From NCBI GenBank assembly GCA_013115145.1, contig JAAPAO010000067.1:1-64000 (forward strand): DNA of 64,000 bases, written 5' to 3'. This DNA is from Perkinsus chesapeaki. Taxonomy: Eukaryota > Perkinsozoa > Perkinsida > Perkinsidae. The position numbers were made by a program, and so were the translations under genes. This document shows, piece by piece, positions 1-10,422 of this stretch; within the stretch, counting starts at the first letter, position 1; every line of letters begins with the position of its first letter. Under the pieces are notes generated by a model that had not been told where the DNA came from, did no database searches, and saw nothing but the letters and a program-made list of their open reading frames with translations.

Positions 1-1700
1 TACAAGCACGAATCTCGCTCACCCATAATTGTATGCATGAAACGGTCGCAGCTAAGCGGCTGGATAGGAGATCCGATAGAAGAATATATTGTTTGTACTT
101 AATCCAATTATGCCCAATCCAGTTGACAACTGGCAGTTGTTGAGTCAACCAGTGCGAGTGCATCTGCTTATAGTGAGACACTGCCGCGCGTGTCAGCGTA
201 TCGAGTGAGAGCAGCAGTGTCGAGAAAGATCATTTCCCCAAGGAAAATGCAGCGACACGGTGCCACGCCTGCTACGACTCCCCAAGGACGACTTCGCCCT
301 GCTGTTCGCGCACATGTGAACACGCGTTGAGCCTCCAAGTTGGAGCCTCCAAGTTGGAGCCTCCAAGTTGGAGCCTCCAAGTTGGAGCATCCAAGTTGGA
401 GCATCCGAGTTTGAGCATCCGAGTTTGAGCCTCCAACATGGAGCCTTCACGACGTTCACGAGTTGTTCATCGAGGCATCTTATTTTACGCTATATGTAGT
501 GTATGTATTTTCTGTTTATTTTGCTTGACACAACTTGCTTGTGTCTGCGTACACTTAAGGGGTCACGCGCGCATGTGTCGCCCTGCTTTAGTTCGAAGGA
601 TTGCTTGGATCTAAGGGTGTCGCAAGCACCGCTCCTCTATCGGGCAAAGATGGGATTTATAACAGAAAAGAAAAGGAAAAAACAACACCCACCCTCCCGG
701 GGAACACGCAGAGTGAGGCCTAGGGCCTAGGCACGACCAGCGCTCTCCCCAATGTCTTTAGTCAGGTTGTGCTTGAACCTTGGTAAACGTGTATGTTCAA
801 AACAAGATTGAAACCACTCTACATATCTTCTACAGATGCATGGACGTTGGAGGGGAGCATGCAACTCTTTCTCACGTTTTATCTATCGCTTGTTGGCGAG
901 TGGGAGCGTCGGCAGGACTCCGTAACGGAGTCTCCCTTAAGTAACAAACAGTACAGTGACATTATTCACTAATATATGCTCCCATACCCTGCCGACAATG
1001 GCATTGAGGTCGCTCGTAGGCTACGAGTCGTAGCAGCTGACCCTCTCCTCAACATGACCTCGACAGCAGTGGCATCGGTATATAAAACAAGTCGTCGGTT
1101 CGCCTGAGCACAGAAGGTGGCTAACATATGACAACAGCATACAAGTCACATGCAATTATCCGATTCTCACGAGGCCTCAGCAAGCATCGGTAGGTACCGA
1201 TAACCAGGAACCAGGTAACCTGGTAACCAAGTTGGATGTTCCAACGTCGGACGTTGAACGTCTGAGGGTTACTAATACTGTGATCGGTGTTAAGATGCCA
1301 CTGATATGTTATCCGTGGCCTAAACCTGGAGTGCTCATCACAAGAGAACAGTTCAGTGATCATATACCTTTTTCGAATCATTCGACGCAATAGGACTCCT
1401 AGTAGGAGTCTCAGATTGCGTTCTCTAGGGAAGGCTGCTTGTGTGAGACTGTGCTACGCATCGAGCCTCGGCGGTCGAGGGAAAAATACATAAACGGTCT
1501 GGATAACTGATTATCGAAGTTATTTCGCGCCGTGGAATCCACGGGGCGTTCTTAGTATTCCCTTTCGTGGACCACGAATCGTGGTGCTGTACACGTCTTT
1601 AGTACTTGTTTCGTTGAAGAAGACTGCTTGGTGTTTCTAACCCTGCGCAGCATTTGATCCCACCCCAGCCCCACTTACGGCCAGCCGTGATCTAGTCAGC
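1..1700. other. Gene-poor region
   Basis: No convincing gene is visible. Reading frames are short and lack recognisable domains. It holds the 14-bp tandem repeat at 329-446 and several short palindromes, for example around 1203-1230 (CCAGGTAACCTGG) and 1530-1595 (repeated CCACG/CGTGG blocks). A remote exon of an unrecognised gene cannot be excluded. Confidence 0.5.
329..446. repeat. 14-bp tandem repeat, about 8 units
   Basis: The unit GAGCCTCCAAGTTG is repeated head to tail about eight times, starting at 329, 343, 357, 371, 385, 399, 413 and 427. The first four are identical. Later units drift (GAGCATCCAAGTTG, GAGCATCCGAGTTT, GAGCCTCCAACATG). Since 14 is not a multiple of 3, reading through it in any frame gives peptide repeats that are artefacts of the repeat. 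Confidence 0.95.
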
Positions 1701-1742
1701 ACATTCTAATTGTATCAGTTGTGTAGTTTTTCGTTGCAAATT

Positions 1743-2264
1743 ATGACGAGCTTTGTGGATCGATTATTCCTCTCTGCAGAGGAGCACGCTATCGCTCTTG
1801 AGATCTCTACTGTGACTAACCCTCCTTCGACGCCGATACCTCGCAATGTTGTCATCCAAGTGGGCGAGCGCCTTCGAGGCATCACCGTTACCGAACTGCA
1901 GTGGTACGCTGTGAAGTTGCTGACGGAGCCCTTCCTGACCGTTGTAGAGAGCTGGCGAGGCATTGTCGGCGTTTGCTCTGTTTTGATCTACCTTGCCGAT
2001 AAAGCGCATCGTTTAAGTTGGTTGGATACGATAGTGATGCTTTGCAAGGAAATAAGTGAAGGTTTTGAACATGAGGATGCTCGCGTTACTTCTCTGGTGA
2101 GGATGGAGGCCTCGAGAGTTGTGAGCAAGTATGAACGTGGTATGACTAATAACACAGTGGAAAATGAAGTTGGAGGAAAACTATCGCATAGCATCACCAC
2201 CATTCCCACCTGGGATGAGCTTGGTGCTGACGAGGAGCTTGCCGATACTAGGGTGCCATTGTGA
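1743..2264 (+). CDS. Hypothetical protein, about 173 aa
   Basis: This is an uninterrupted frame whose composition looks protein-like, but I recognise no family. The ATG at 1743 (MTSFVDRLFL) is preferred over one 33 nt upstream at 1710 because the upstream stretch is a hydrophobic run typical of intron or UTR. A central hydrophobic segment (about residues 70-90, WRGIVGVCSVLIYLADK) could be a buried helix or a single membrane segment. The C-terminal half is charged and Ser/Thr-rich. It could be a single-exon gene or one exon of a longer gene. It ends about 500 bases before the convergent glycosylase gene on the minus strand. Confidence 0.35.
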   Translation: MTSFVDRLFLSAEEHAIALEISTVTNPPSTPIPRNVVIQVGERLRGITVTELQWYAVKLLTEPFLTVVESWRGIVGVCSVLIYLADKAHRLSWLDTIVMLCKEISEGFEHEDARVTSLVRMEASRVVSKYERGMTNNTVENEVGGKLSHSITTIPTWDELGADEELADTRVPL

Positions 2265-2779
2265 CTTGTCAAGGTGATATGATACCACTCTTTTCGTCAG
2301 ATTGAATTGGATATACCCTCGAGCCCAGCGTCCACGGCTTTCCAGTCTCCCAGGGATGGGTCCCCGCTTGTCTCGTCAAAACCAGCGCCATTACGAGTCC
2401 GTCAGCGGCCTGGTTTGCTTTGGCAGTGGTGTTGCTGTCTCGCTATGTGTTTGCGATGTTGCCCGACCAGGTGTCTGCGTTTGCTAGGGTAGGGGCTGGT
2501 ATTCGTTCATCGTCAATTATCTGCATCAGGTGGCAAGGCGGTGACTGGAGAGAGCTGGCAAGCTCTGACGGCATGGATTGAGGTTGACAAAGCCGCAAGT
2601 TGCTTTTTAGGATTTTGTAAATTTGCGTGTTGCCGTGGGTTCACTTCTCTGTTATTCACCGGGATTGAGTTGCGAAACTCGAAATGGTATTGGAACACGA
2701 CATGGAGTAACAGGGAGAAAATGAGGTTGAATGAGAAAACGATAGATGTGGATATGATACGAACCACTTCCAAGCAGCG

Positions 2780-4050
2780 TTATAGCTCTAAAAAAATATC
2801 TTGGAGCTTCTCCTTCCAAACCTTCCCTTTCGCCCCTAGTGCGTTCGCCATGGCGTGGGCGGGACTGGTAGATGGGACCCTTGTTATGTCGGGTATGCGT
2901 ATTGATGGATCCAAAGCCTGAAAGAGATAAATCAGTGATAACAACGATGCGTAATCGACATCCGCCTTTCCACCGTAATGCCTTGGGGTTCATGCGAGAC
3001 TGGATTTCGCGAGCATCAAGGATCTATCAAGGATACCTACTCGTATCTTTTCCGTTAGCTTATACTTGCGGAGATTGTTAAAAGACGCCGATCCGTTACA
3101 GAGTATTCGTTGTATAGTTGGATGGGAGACTACCAGCTTGGCAATGTTACTGTACTCTAAAGTAAGACAGATCATTTGACACATTAACACTGACATTCGG
3201 TGCTTGAAACAGAGAATCTCTTGAATCTCTGTAAAACTGTATCACTTGAGAGGACCTCTGACAGAGATACAGTGACTTGTTTTTACCGAATTTCTTGACA
3301 CTACACTACTACTGCATGTTGCAAGTGTCGGTAAAGGTAGGGCATAGAACGGGCCAAAGAGCTCTTTCTGTCCTGAGAGGTCTTACCTTCGCATTGCAAA
3401 GTAGAATCGGCACTTTTATGACGCGTAAACTCATCGCAGACGTCCCATACTGCAATGCCTCTGTTCTTCAACACTTCACACCGGGAAATGTAATCGAGTG
3501 TTGAGAAGTCAGCGTCGTCCATGGCGAAGCCTAAGACGCCCCAGAAATGGTTGTGTGGGTTGGCGTAGTACTCCCCTCTAGCCAGGGAGATCTGGCTGGG
3601 CGCGGAGCCAAGAATCAGGACGCGAGGGTTCTCACCGAGAATTGGAGGAAGACCTGAGCAAGCCCGAAGCACCGCAAGAGTTCCAAAGAAGAGACCAATC
3701 AAACCCTGAACAAGCTGGTATAGCTGCTGAGAAGCAATAGTATAGAAGTAGCCGTTCAATATCAACCGAGAATCTCTGTGAAGCTACCTTGTCTTCTTTC
3801 AAAATGAAGTCCTTTTATTATACCATTACGTACAGAAGTGGGACGCTTACTTCGACCGCTGCTGCTGTTCGGTGACACCTTCAGTGCTGACCTGGAAGGA
3901 GCTGGGGTAGAGGGTGTGCCTGTCAGGTAACATACAGCCGCAATTTCGCGTACAAGCGTCACCCGATTCTCCGCCAACCCCTTTAAAAACGTAGCCTTCT
4001 AGACTCGCTAATAGCTGCTCTTCTGTACTTTTCCCCATTGCCGAATTCAT
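2780..4050 (-). CDS. Family-6-like uracil/hypoxanthine-DNA glycosylase, copy 1
   Basis: This is a base-excision repair enzyme of the uracil-DNA glycosylase superfamily, nearest to the group annotated as DNA-deoxyinosine (hypoxanthine-DNA) glycosylase or Mug-like. Seen on the minus strand: a basic Ser-rich N-terminus (start MNSAMGKSTEE at 4050, matching the start of copy 2); then the core exon of about 3390-3655 with PRVLILGSAPSQISL, YYANPHNHFW (motif 1 region) and GIAVWDVCDEF; then an exon of about 3010-3160 with SHPTIQRILCNGSASFNN; and a last exon ending at 2780 with VPSTSPAHAMANALGAKG (motif 2 region) and a C-terminus ending in LQDIFLEL. The order and spacing match copy 2 exactly. The second motif reads SPAH, where copy 2 has SPAN. 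Substrate is inferred from the family and not proven. Junctions are hand-read and approximate. Confidence 0.8.
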
Positions 4051-4232
4051 GTTACAATGTGCGTTGTGTTAATCGATACTGTTAACGAAAATCTCTACGC
4101 GATTCCGTTCTCTGGGTCAGCTTTTCAGTGCATTTCTCCCCAAACTTGAACGCAGTCCACAATGTCTTTCAGAAGCAGCCGTTTGGGTTATTGAATAATA
4201 GTAAGCATTTTAAACAGTGTACGTTTGAAAGG

Positions 4233-5691
4233 TTAGTCGCTTTGTAAAGCCTCTCGGAGCTTCTCTCTCCACACCTGACCCTTCGTTTCGACTGGGTTAG
4301 CCATAGCGTTGGCCGGACTGGTAGAGGGCAACTTGAAGATCAATGGTGAGTCTTTGGCTGTGATACCGTAAGCCTGAAGGAAATACGGTAGGATATACTT
4401 GTTAATAATTATGACTATTCTTGAATACATAGATGGCCGGAATGTAACGGGAAAGTCATACTTCTATCGCTTTTCATAGACAACTGTAGAGCAACCCATG
4501 TTGTGACGAGACTGGTAAATATTGTGAAGAATGCAACCAAGTGCTCTTTAGCATACACTTGCCCAGCCTAGAATTTTTCGTGCTGAGCATCGTGAGGGGC
4601 GAAGGAACAAATAATGAATGAGGGAAGATTCGTTACAATATCAACGATGCCCTGGTGACACCAGGTCAAAGTGTGACGCACACCAGGCTGGTGTGCGTCA
4701 CACTTTGACATTTGTAAGGATCTAATTGAATCTAGTCCTCACTTCAAGTCGCCCAGGGAGGTCGTACTTCACCATGTTATCGTAGGAGGCAGTGCCGTTA
4801 CATAGAATGAAGTGAATCGTAGGGTGCTGCAAGATGAGACCGGCAATGTTGGCGAACTCTGAAAGACAAGGTAAGTAGTTTCATTCACACCAAGGAAATC
4901 CTTGAACTAACACGACCAACAGTAAGTTCAACCTCCCAAAGTTAGCTGTTTCCGAAGATGTTTGCGAACTACTGTATCGCAAAGTAGGCTCCTAAATCCA
5001 TTTACCAACTATTGGTAAATGACAGAGCTTCATAGCCAGTACCCCATATGAAGCTCTTCATATAGAGCAGAAGCGTCACTAATGTCGGCTTCACTCTACT
5101 AGAACTATAAGTAATTGTGTTTAAAGGGATCACCTTCGCAATGTAAAGTGGCATCAGAGCTCTTATAACGACTGAACACCTCACAGATGTTCCACAGTGC
5201 AATGCCTCGTGACCGCAACACCGAGCATCGTGTTTCATAGTCCAGCATGGCGAACTGAGGGTCGTCCATTGCGTAGGCCATCACCGCCCAGAAATGATTC
5301 CGGGGGTTGCCGTAAAACTGTCCTTTCTCTAGGGACATCTCGCAAGGTGCCGATCCCAGTATCAAAACTCGCGGGCTTTCGCCAATGCTCGGGGAAAATC
5401 CTAATCGGCAATCCCCATCACGGAAGGAATGTATCGTCACCTCTATGCCGCTGCAATGGCTCCTTCCGAGGAGTTGTTTTTCTCTTCGGGCTGACACGTG
5501 GCCGTTTCGCTGGACTGCTGGAATCTCCCGTCACCTTTTTCAGGCTCCTTCGCACAGGCGTCCTCGAGGTGCTATCTAAAGACACTAGTTGCTTCCCCTT
5601 TATCATAATCACCTTGCAGGTCGTCATCGAACGCGAAGGTTGTTAGGGTAGAGAGAACGCTCTCTGTGCTCTTTAGTGGCTCATCCGCCAT
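4233..5691 (-). CDS. Family-6-like uracil/hypoxanthine-DNA glycosylase, copy 2
   Basis: This is the tandem paralogue of the preceding gene, same strand and 180 bases upstream. The start ATG at 5691 gives MADEPLKSTESVLSTL. A 37-nt GT-AG intron then joins to a basic Arg/Lys/Ser/Pro linker, which looks like a nuclear localisation region. A second intron of about 40 nt leads to the catalytic exon (about 5115-5405) with PRVLILGSAPCEMSL, FYGNPRNHFW and GIALWNICEVF. The next exon (about 4730-4865) carries EFANIAGLILQHPTI and ILCNGTASYDN. The last exon (4233 to about 4350) has IFKLPSTSPANAMANP, the canonical motif 2 of the family. The intron between the last two exons contains a perfect 22-bp-arm palindrome (4665-4709). 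Likely role: removal of uracil or hypoxanthine from DNA in the nucleus. Confidence 0.85.
4665..4709. repeat. Perfect palindrome, 22-bp arms
   Basis: Left arm 4665-4686 and right arm 4688-4709 are perfect reverse complements with a single-base centre. It lies in the last intron of glycosylase copy 2 and could extrude as a cruciform or form a long hairpin in the pre-mRNA. Confidence 0.95.
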
Positions 5692-5823
5692 TTAACAATC
5701 CTCTAAGATGTTCCTCCCAACTGGCTGGTAACACAACAGGCGGAATTCTGATGATACTGGTACGTTGTCATCAAACTAGTAGTAGTAATGACGATGGGAT
5801 GGCATTATTCTGACACCTCTAGC

Positions 5824-6418
5824 TTAGAACTCAGGCTTGGGCTGCTGGGTCAAGAGGACGCCGAAACGCTTCTTGATCGTTACACGCTCAGCAGAGTACC
5901 TTAAACGATAATATCATCAAATCCACACTGGCTAGACTGATGCCGATTTCGGGGCTACAGACTCTACTAGGAGATCGTATTGGGATGCTTACTTGTCATC
6001 AGGACTGAATCTGGCAGGGTGAGCGCTGAAGGTGGGCTGCTCGGCATCGGAGCCTACACCAGGAACAAGCAATAGAGATTAGGAGTTAGAAACGACGAAC
6101 CCTAAATCACCTCCCAGAGATGATGTTCATGCATGTAGATTGAGTTGATAAATATCCGGATGTTTGTAAACAGTGACTATCCGAACAAAACTATGCGAAA
6201 CGTGAGGGAAGTAATATAGGAGCTTACGAAACAGCAATATACAAACATAAATACAGGAGCACGAAAGTAGGCCTTAGAGCTCTGGAAACAAGCGTAAAAA
6301 CGAACAGTTCTAGTACGGCCTTTCGCTGAAGGAGCCACTTACCGTCATTGGCAGGTACAGACTGCTTTAAGGTGTAAACGCGTTTACCTTCATTATCGAG
6401 ATAGAAACGAAGCAGCAT
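5824..6418 (-). CDS. NOP10: H/ACA snoRNP subunit NOP10
   Basis: NOP10 is the small core protein of H/ACA ribonucleoproteins, which guide pseudouridylation of rRNA and snRNA in the nucleolus and (in many eukaryotes) telomerase RNA stability. Three exons are clear: 6418-6343 (MLLRFYLDNEGKRVYTLKQ...), 6053-5993 (SDAEQPTFSAHPARFSPDDK) and 5899-5824 (YSAERVTIKKRFGVLLTQQ then PKPEF-stop). Joined by phase they give about 64 residues, the usual length. The tell-tale features are the SAHPARFSPDDKYS block, the KKRFGVLLTQQP block and the ..RVYTLK.. start. All introns are GT-AG. It sits between the glycosylase pair and the hydrolase on the same strand, with no sign of a shared function. Confidence 0.96.
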
Positions 6419-6547
6419 GGCGATGAAAGAGTAAACTAGGGTACTACTACTGAACAGAGTAATACAAGGGGAAGAAGAATGCAACAAGAGAGAAAGGCAT
6501 GGGAAACACAGTAATAATTCAAAGTGTTGTTGGTCGAGTTGATCTGT

Positions 6548-8369
6548 CTACAGAAGCACCGGCCTCAAGCTGGCCGCTATGAAATCCACCATAAAACTCA
6601 CAGGATACCTAACGCCCGAATCAGGGCTGAGCTTCGCCGGCCTTCTAGGTCGGAACAATGAGCCCGTTGAGAAACCACCACAGTGACCACCAGTTTCGGT
6701 AACTGCTGTCACCACGTGCTCTCTACCCTTGGCGGAGAGCTGTAGGAGATCTACGTCAGAATCGAACTCCATTGTGGGGTCATCACGGGAGAAGTACAGA
6801 CAAGTTGGGATGCTCAGGGCGGAGATGCTATCATATGGCCTGAAGGCTCCAACTGAGGGGCCAGTGAGGGGCAAAAGGGCGGTCTCGAACTCCAGGAGAG
6901 TCTCCGCTTTCATGGCAGCTTCGGCCTGCTCCAAGTCAGAGTCGCCAGCGGCGCAACATTGCCGCAGCAGACCTTTACACCGGACAAGGAAGTCCTTCTT
7001 TGCGCTACTGGAGTCGGCTGCCCATTTCTCGGGCCTTAGGGGTATATGGCCGAATGCACAGGCACCGATACCCGAGTAGGACGAGGTATGGTCGGCATCG
7101 GTCCCATCAGTGGGGCTGGCTAGAGGGTCACCAGAGGTCTTTGAGGTAGAGGAGGCCAGACAGTCCAGAGCATGCAGGCCACCTGCTGAGAAGGCAATAA
7201 GGCCCTTAGGTAGGGATACAGGGCCCGATGGCTGCTGGCCTGGTCGAGGTGAGGCTGCTGGGGAAGACCGAGGCGCATCTGAGGTCGAAGCTTGCATCTG
7301 AAAGGTCGCCAAGATATTTAGAACCTTCGTGAGACGCTACCTGTTGTTCCTGTAACTGAGACCAGTTACGTAACCGCCTATCGATAGCATCAACTGCCTC
7401 AGCAACCTCCTTACGAAAGGACGGCCTCAACACACTCGCACAGGGCGTCAAGCTACCCCCTCCTCCTTTCGAAGGCAAAGGGGCCACTGTACCACCGGCA
7501 CCGGGTAGATTGATAACGACACAGGCGAAACCGAGAGACTGAGGAAAATACGGCACGAAGGGAAAGGCTGCTCACCTTGGCGTATTGGATCGTCTCTATA
7601 ATGCAGCCGTTCACAAGTGAGCCGCCTATGCCATGATTTAGGATAATTAATAGAGCAAAGCAGTCCTGTGGTCGGAGGCCGGTGCCGGGGGGAGTGCCTT
7701 TGTCCCCTATGGGAAGCCAGTCCAAGGAAACAGTACGGCCAGTGGAGACCTGATGAAGGTGATGGGAGGGAGAGAGGAAGGCTACGGGGTACCTGGACGA
7801 ACTCTCGGGAGTATTGACAGGCTCCGGGAATAGGTGGGGCTGGTGGGGTGTGCTCATCGTAGTTACCGAGAGGCCAGATGCCTGCTAGGGTTTGGAGATT
7901 GCCGCTACCAAGGCACCATAAAGCTGGCGAGAAGGAGGTTGTTGCCGCTGGGCACAGCTCCTGAAGTTAACCTATTATGTATCTTGCAAGGGTCGAGCTA
8001 AGATACTACCAGAATTCTAGTGGACTTAGTGCCTGAGAAATAGACGTAAGGTCGTTGATGAAGGAGCATAAAGTAGTGCAGCCCCCAGATGACCAAGGCC
8101 ACCCCGAGGAGCATCCATCTTGGGCCGAGGACGCCGTAGAGGTACTCTAGGGTGGTCTCCACTTCAAGGAATATACCACTTACCATAGGGAAAGTACCAT
8201 CTAATACCAAAGATTCAAAATAGGTTAATTTGATGACCATTTGATCGATTTCATTTTTGTACAAAATAAACTTCGGTCCCCCTGACGGCAGGCCTTCCCA
8301 AGCCCCCTCCGTGCCAATAAACCCCCACCCTTCCCTCCGTATCATCTGAAGCTGCTTAGAAGTCACCAT
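6548..8369 (-). CDS. Membrane-anchored ABHD1/3-like (YheT family) alpha/beta hydrolase
   Basis: Several exons on the minus strand add up to an esterase/lipase-type alpha/beta hydrolase of the ABHD1/ABHD3/YheT kind. The N-terminal exon (to about 8000) has a transmembrane segment (GPRWMLLGVALVIWGLHYFM). The next exon (about 7850-7580) carries LDWLP and FALLIILNHGIGG, the oxyanion/HG region. It is followed by SLGFACVVINLPGAGGT (about 7555-7450) and a helical region. The last exon (about 7310-6548) has the nucleophile elbow IAFSAGGLHALDCL, an acidic residue in YFSRDDPTMEFDSD, and the His in ETGGHCGGF, giving a plausible Ser-Asp-His triad. In known members the substrates are phospholipids or acylglycerols, but that is not readable here. 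The start is uncertain: 8369 and 8186 are both possible, and the ATG at 8186 overlaps a GTAAGT donor-like site. Confidence 0.7.
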
Positions 8370-8510
8370 TAAGCCAGTAAAATTTTATATATGTCACCTA
8401 ACTTCTCGAGGGGCCTTGCTAACAAGGCGGAGCGAAGTGATTCACGATCTACACTTTGTTAGCGGAGCGAAGCGTTTCATATTTGTCATTTTTGCTATAA
8501 AGCATCTTTT

Positions 8511-10347
8511 TTGTTCTGGTCGCAGATGGCCGTAGCAAGGCTTGCTGAACGGCATGGTGGGCGCCCTGGTAAAATGATAGGTCTGGTTCACTACGGCCTT
8601 AATAAGCTGCCCAAGGAGCCCACCTCACAACAGGACGCAATCGAGGTCCTCGGCGAGTTTAGGGTCATGGTGTCGGGGAAGGGATGGGACTGGTAGGGGC
8701 TCGAGGAGGAGGAGGGCGTGGGGTAGTAGGGTAGCTTAGGTATAGGGAAGCTGAGCTGACGCCGAGGAATATAACTACTATGCTTTGGTGTGCACAGAAG
8801 ATAGAGGATAGAGAGCTGGGCCGATGGTGGGAGAGGGAGATACCCGAAGTGGTTGCAAAGGGTATCTTGGACCTGGTATGTGCAGAGGATCACCAATCAA
8901 CCTCTGGAGAATCTTTTGATATCTTTCAGTCGACCTTTAACGTCTTCGACCTGGTCAACCTATCCTATACATTAGTATCTTGTGATTCGGTGCCCACATC
9001 GACCATCGCCATCCAGCGGGCTCTCGAGACCTTGCGTGCCTTAGACCAGTCCCATCTCCGTGAGGAACTTCTCAAGTGAGGAGTCCTAAGCTTGAAGCGT
9101 GCATCAACAACGGCTTTAGGATACCTCCACACAACCTAGGTCTGCTACTGTGGGCCACTGCCCGGCGGGAGCTCTGGAGCGGCCCTGCTCTTCAATTTGA
9201 ACGGTTTGTGGCCGAGGTAGGTCGGCACTCGATAGCCTTTGAGGCATGATATTTTACTTAGTTAATAGTGGATGAAGTTGTCGAGCATTTCTCGTCACAA
9301 AATATATCCAATACGCTTTGGTCTCTCGCACGGATACCTGTAGAAGGTGCTCAGCTGAAGTATGATGTCACCTGGAGGGATACAGTTGTGGAGAAGCTTT
9401 GTGAGAGGGCACTGTCGAGTAGGTCGGGAAGGTGGCGGCTGTTCTAAGAGCGCGCCGGACAAGCTAGGCGGGCGCGGGTGGTTTTCGAGCGGAAATGATC
9501 GCCAAGTTGGTTCAGTCTGGTGTTATTATCTTTCCATTGATATGGTATTGTTATCAGTCATCGATACAGCCTCCTCCCAGCACACTTCTACTATGCTGTG
9601 GTCTCTGGCGAACCTATTGCCATCTAAGGGCCCTATGGCAAGGCAGCTCGCCGAGGCATTGAGCTCTCGAGCGCATATTGCTCTGTATAAGGGAATTGAC
9701 GTTGGTCTGGCCAATGGTCTTTGGGGTTGCTCGGTGAGCTGCTGGTGCTGTTGCTGCGGGGATCTTTATAGTGCGGTCCTCTGAGGTCCTACTAGGTGCT
9801 TGCCGGTAATGGTGTGGTGTCTTTGGCTGCCTGTCATCAAGCTTGGAGCGATACCAATCGATTGGTCGCCAAGATCGCTGGTTTTAGTTCCTCCTGTACA
9901 GGGACCTTAGCCCGAGCGTTGAATGCGATAGGGTGTACGTAGGCGTGCTTGATGAGCCTCCTCCTCAAGGTGTCTATTTAGTGTGCCCTCCGCCGGCCAA
10001 CACAGTGCTATGGTCGGCAACGCTCGACCGAGCGAAGGCCCTGGCTGACGAGGGAAAGGTAAAGGAGGCGGCTGATATGATTAAAGTCGTGTAAGATTCT
10101 TAATAGGTTGATTCGCTGCCATCTGCTCTCCAGGTATTTCGCATCACATTCATCTCCAGTTGACGCCTCGGATGTCCTCGAGAGCTTCGCCATCGACTGG
10201 GTCGCCGAGGCTCCGCGGGAAGTTCAACGCTTCACAAACCAGAACCTCATCCGCCTTGCTGTGGGCATGGCCGGAGTGCAGGCTGACGAGATTGCTTCGC
10301 TCCGCCTTCCACCTCGGAAAATGCATGTTTCAGACAATCGTTTCTAA
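8511..10347 (+). CDS. Helical-repeat protein (FASTK/OPR/HPR-like), putative RNA-binding
   Basis: Multi-exon gene divergent from the hydrolase. Exons show at least five copies of a loose helical motif centred on a Leu-Trp pair: NVFDLVNLSYTLVS (about 8940-8980), NLGLLLWATARRE (about 9135-9175), ISNTLWSLARIP (about 9305-9345), TSTMLWSLANLLP (about 9580-9620) and ANTVLWSATLDRA (about 9998-10035). Such NxLWSLA repeats are typical of protist octotricopeptide-, heptatricopeptide- and FASTK-like proteins, which in known cases bind organellar RNA. No RAP domain was recognised. The last exon (about 10136-10347) ends in LRLPPRKMHVSDNRF. The start at 8511 is the first ATG of the first coding exon. The true 5' end may differ. 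Function is inferred from repeat style only. Confidence 0.55.
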
Positions 10348-10422
10348 CTGGTCCTTTCTGGAGTTGCCAAATGTCATACCGTATTTCCCTCTAATCAGCG
10401 CTTATACCCCCTTTTATCATCT

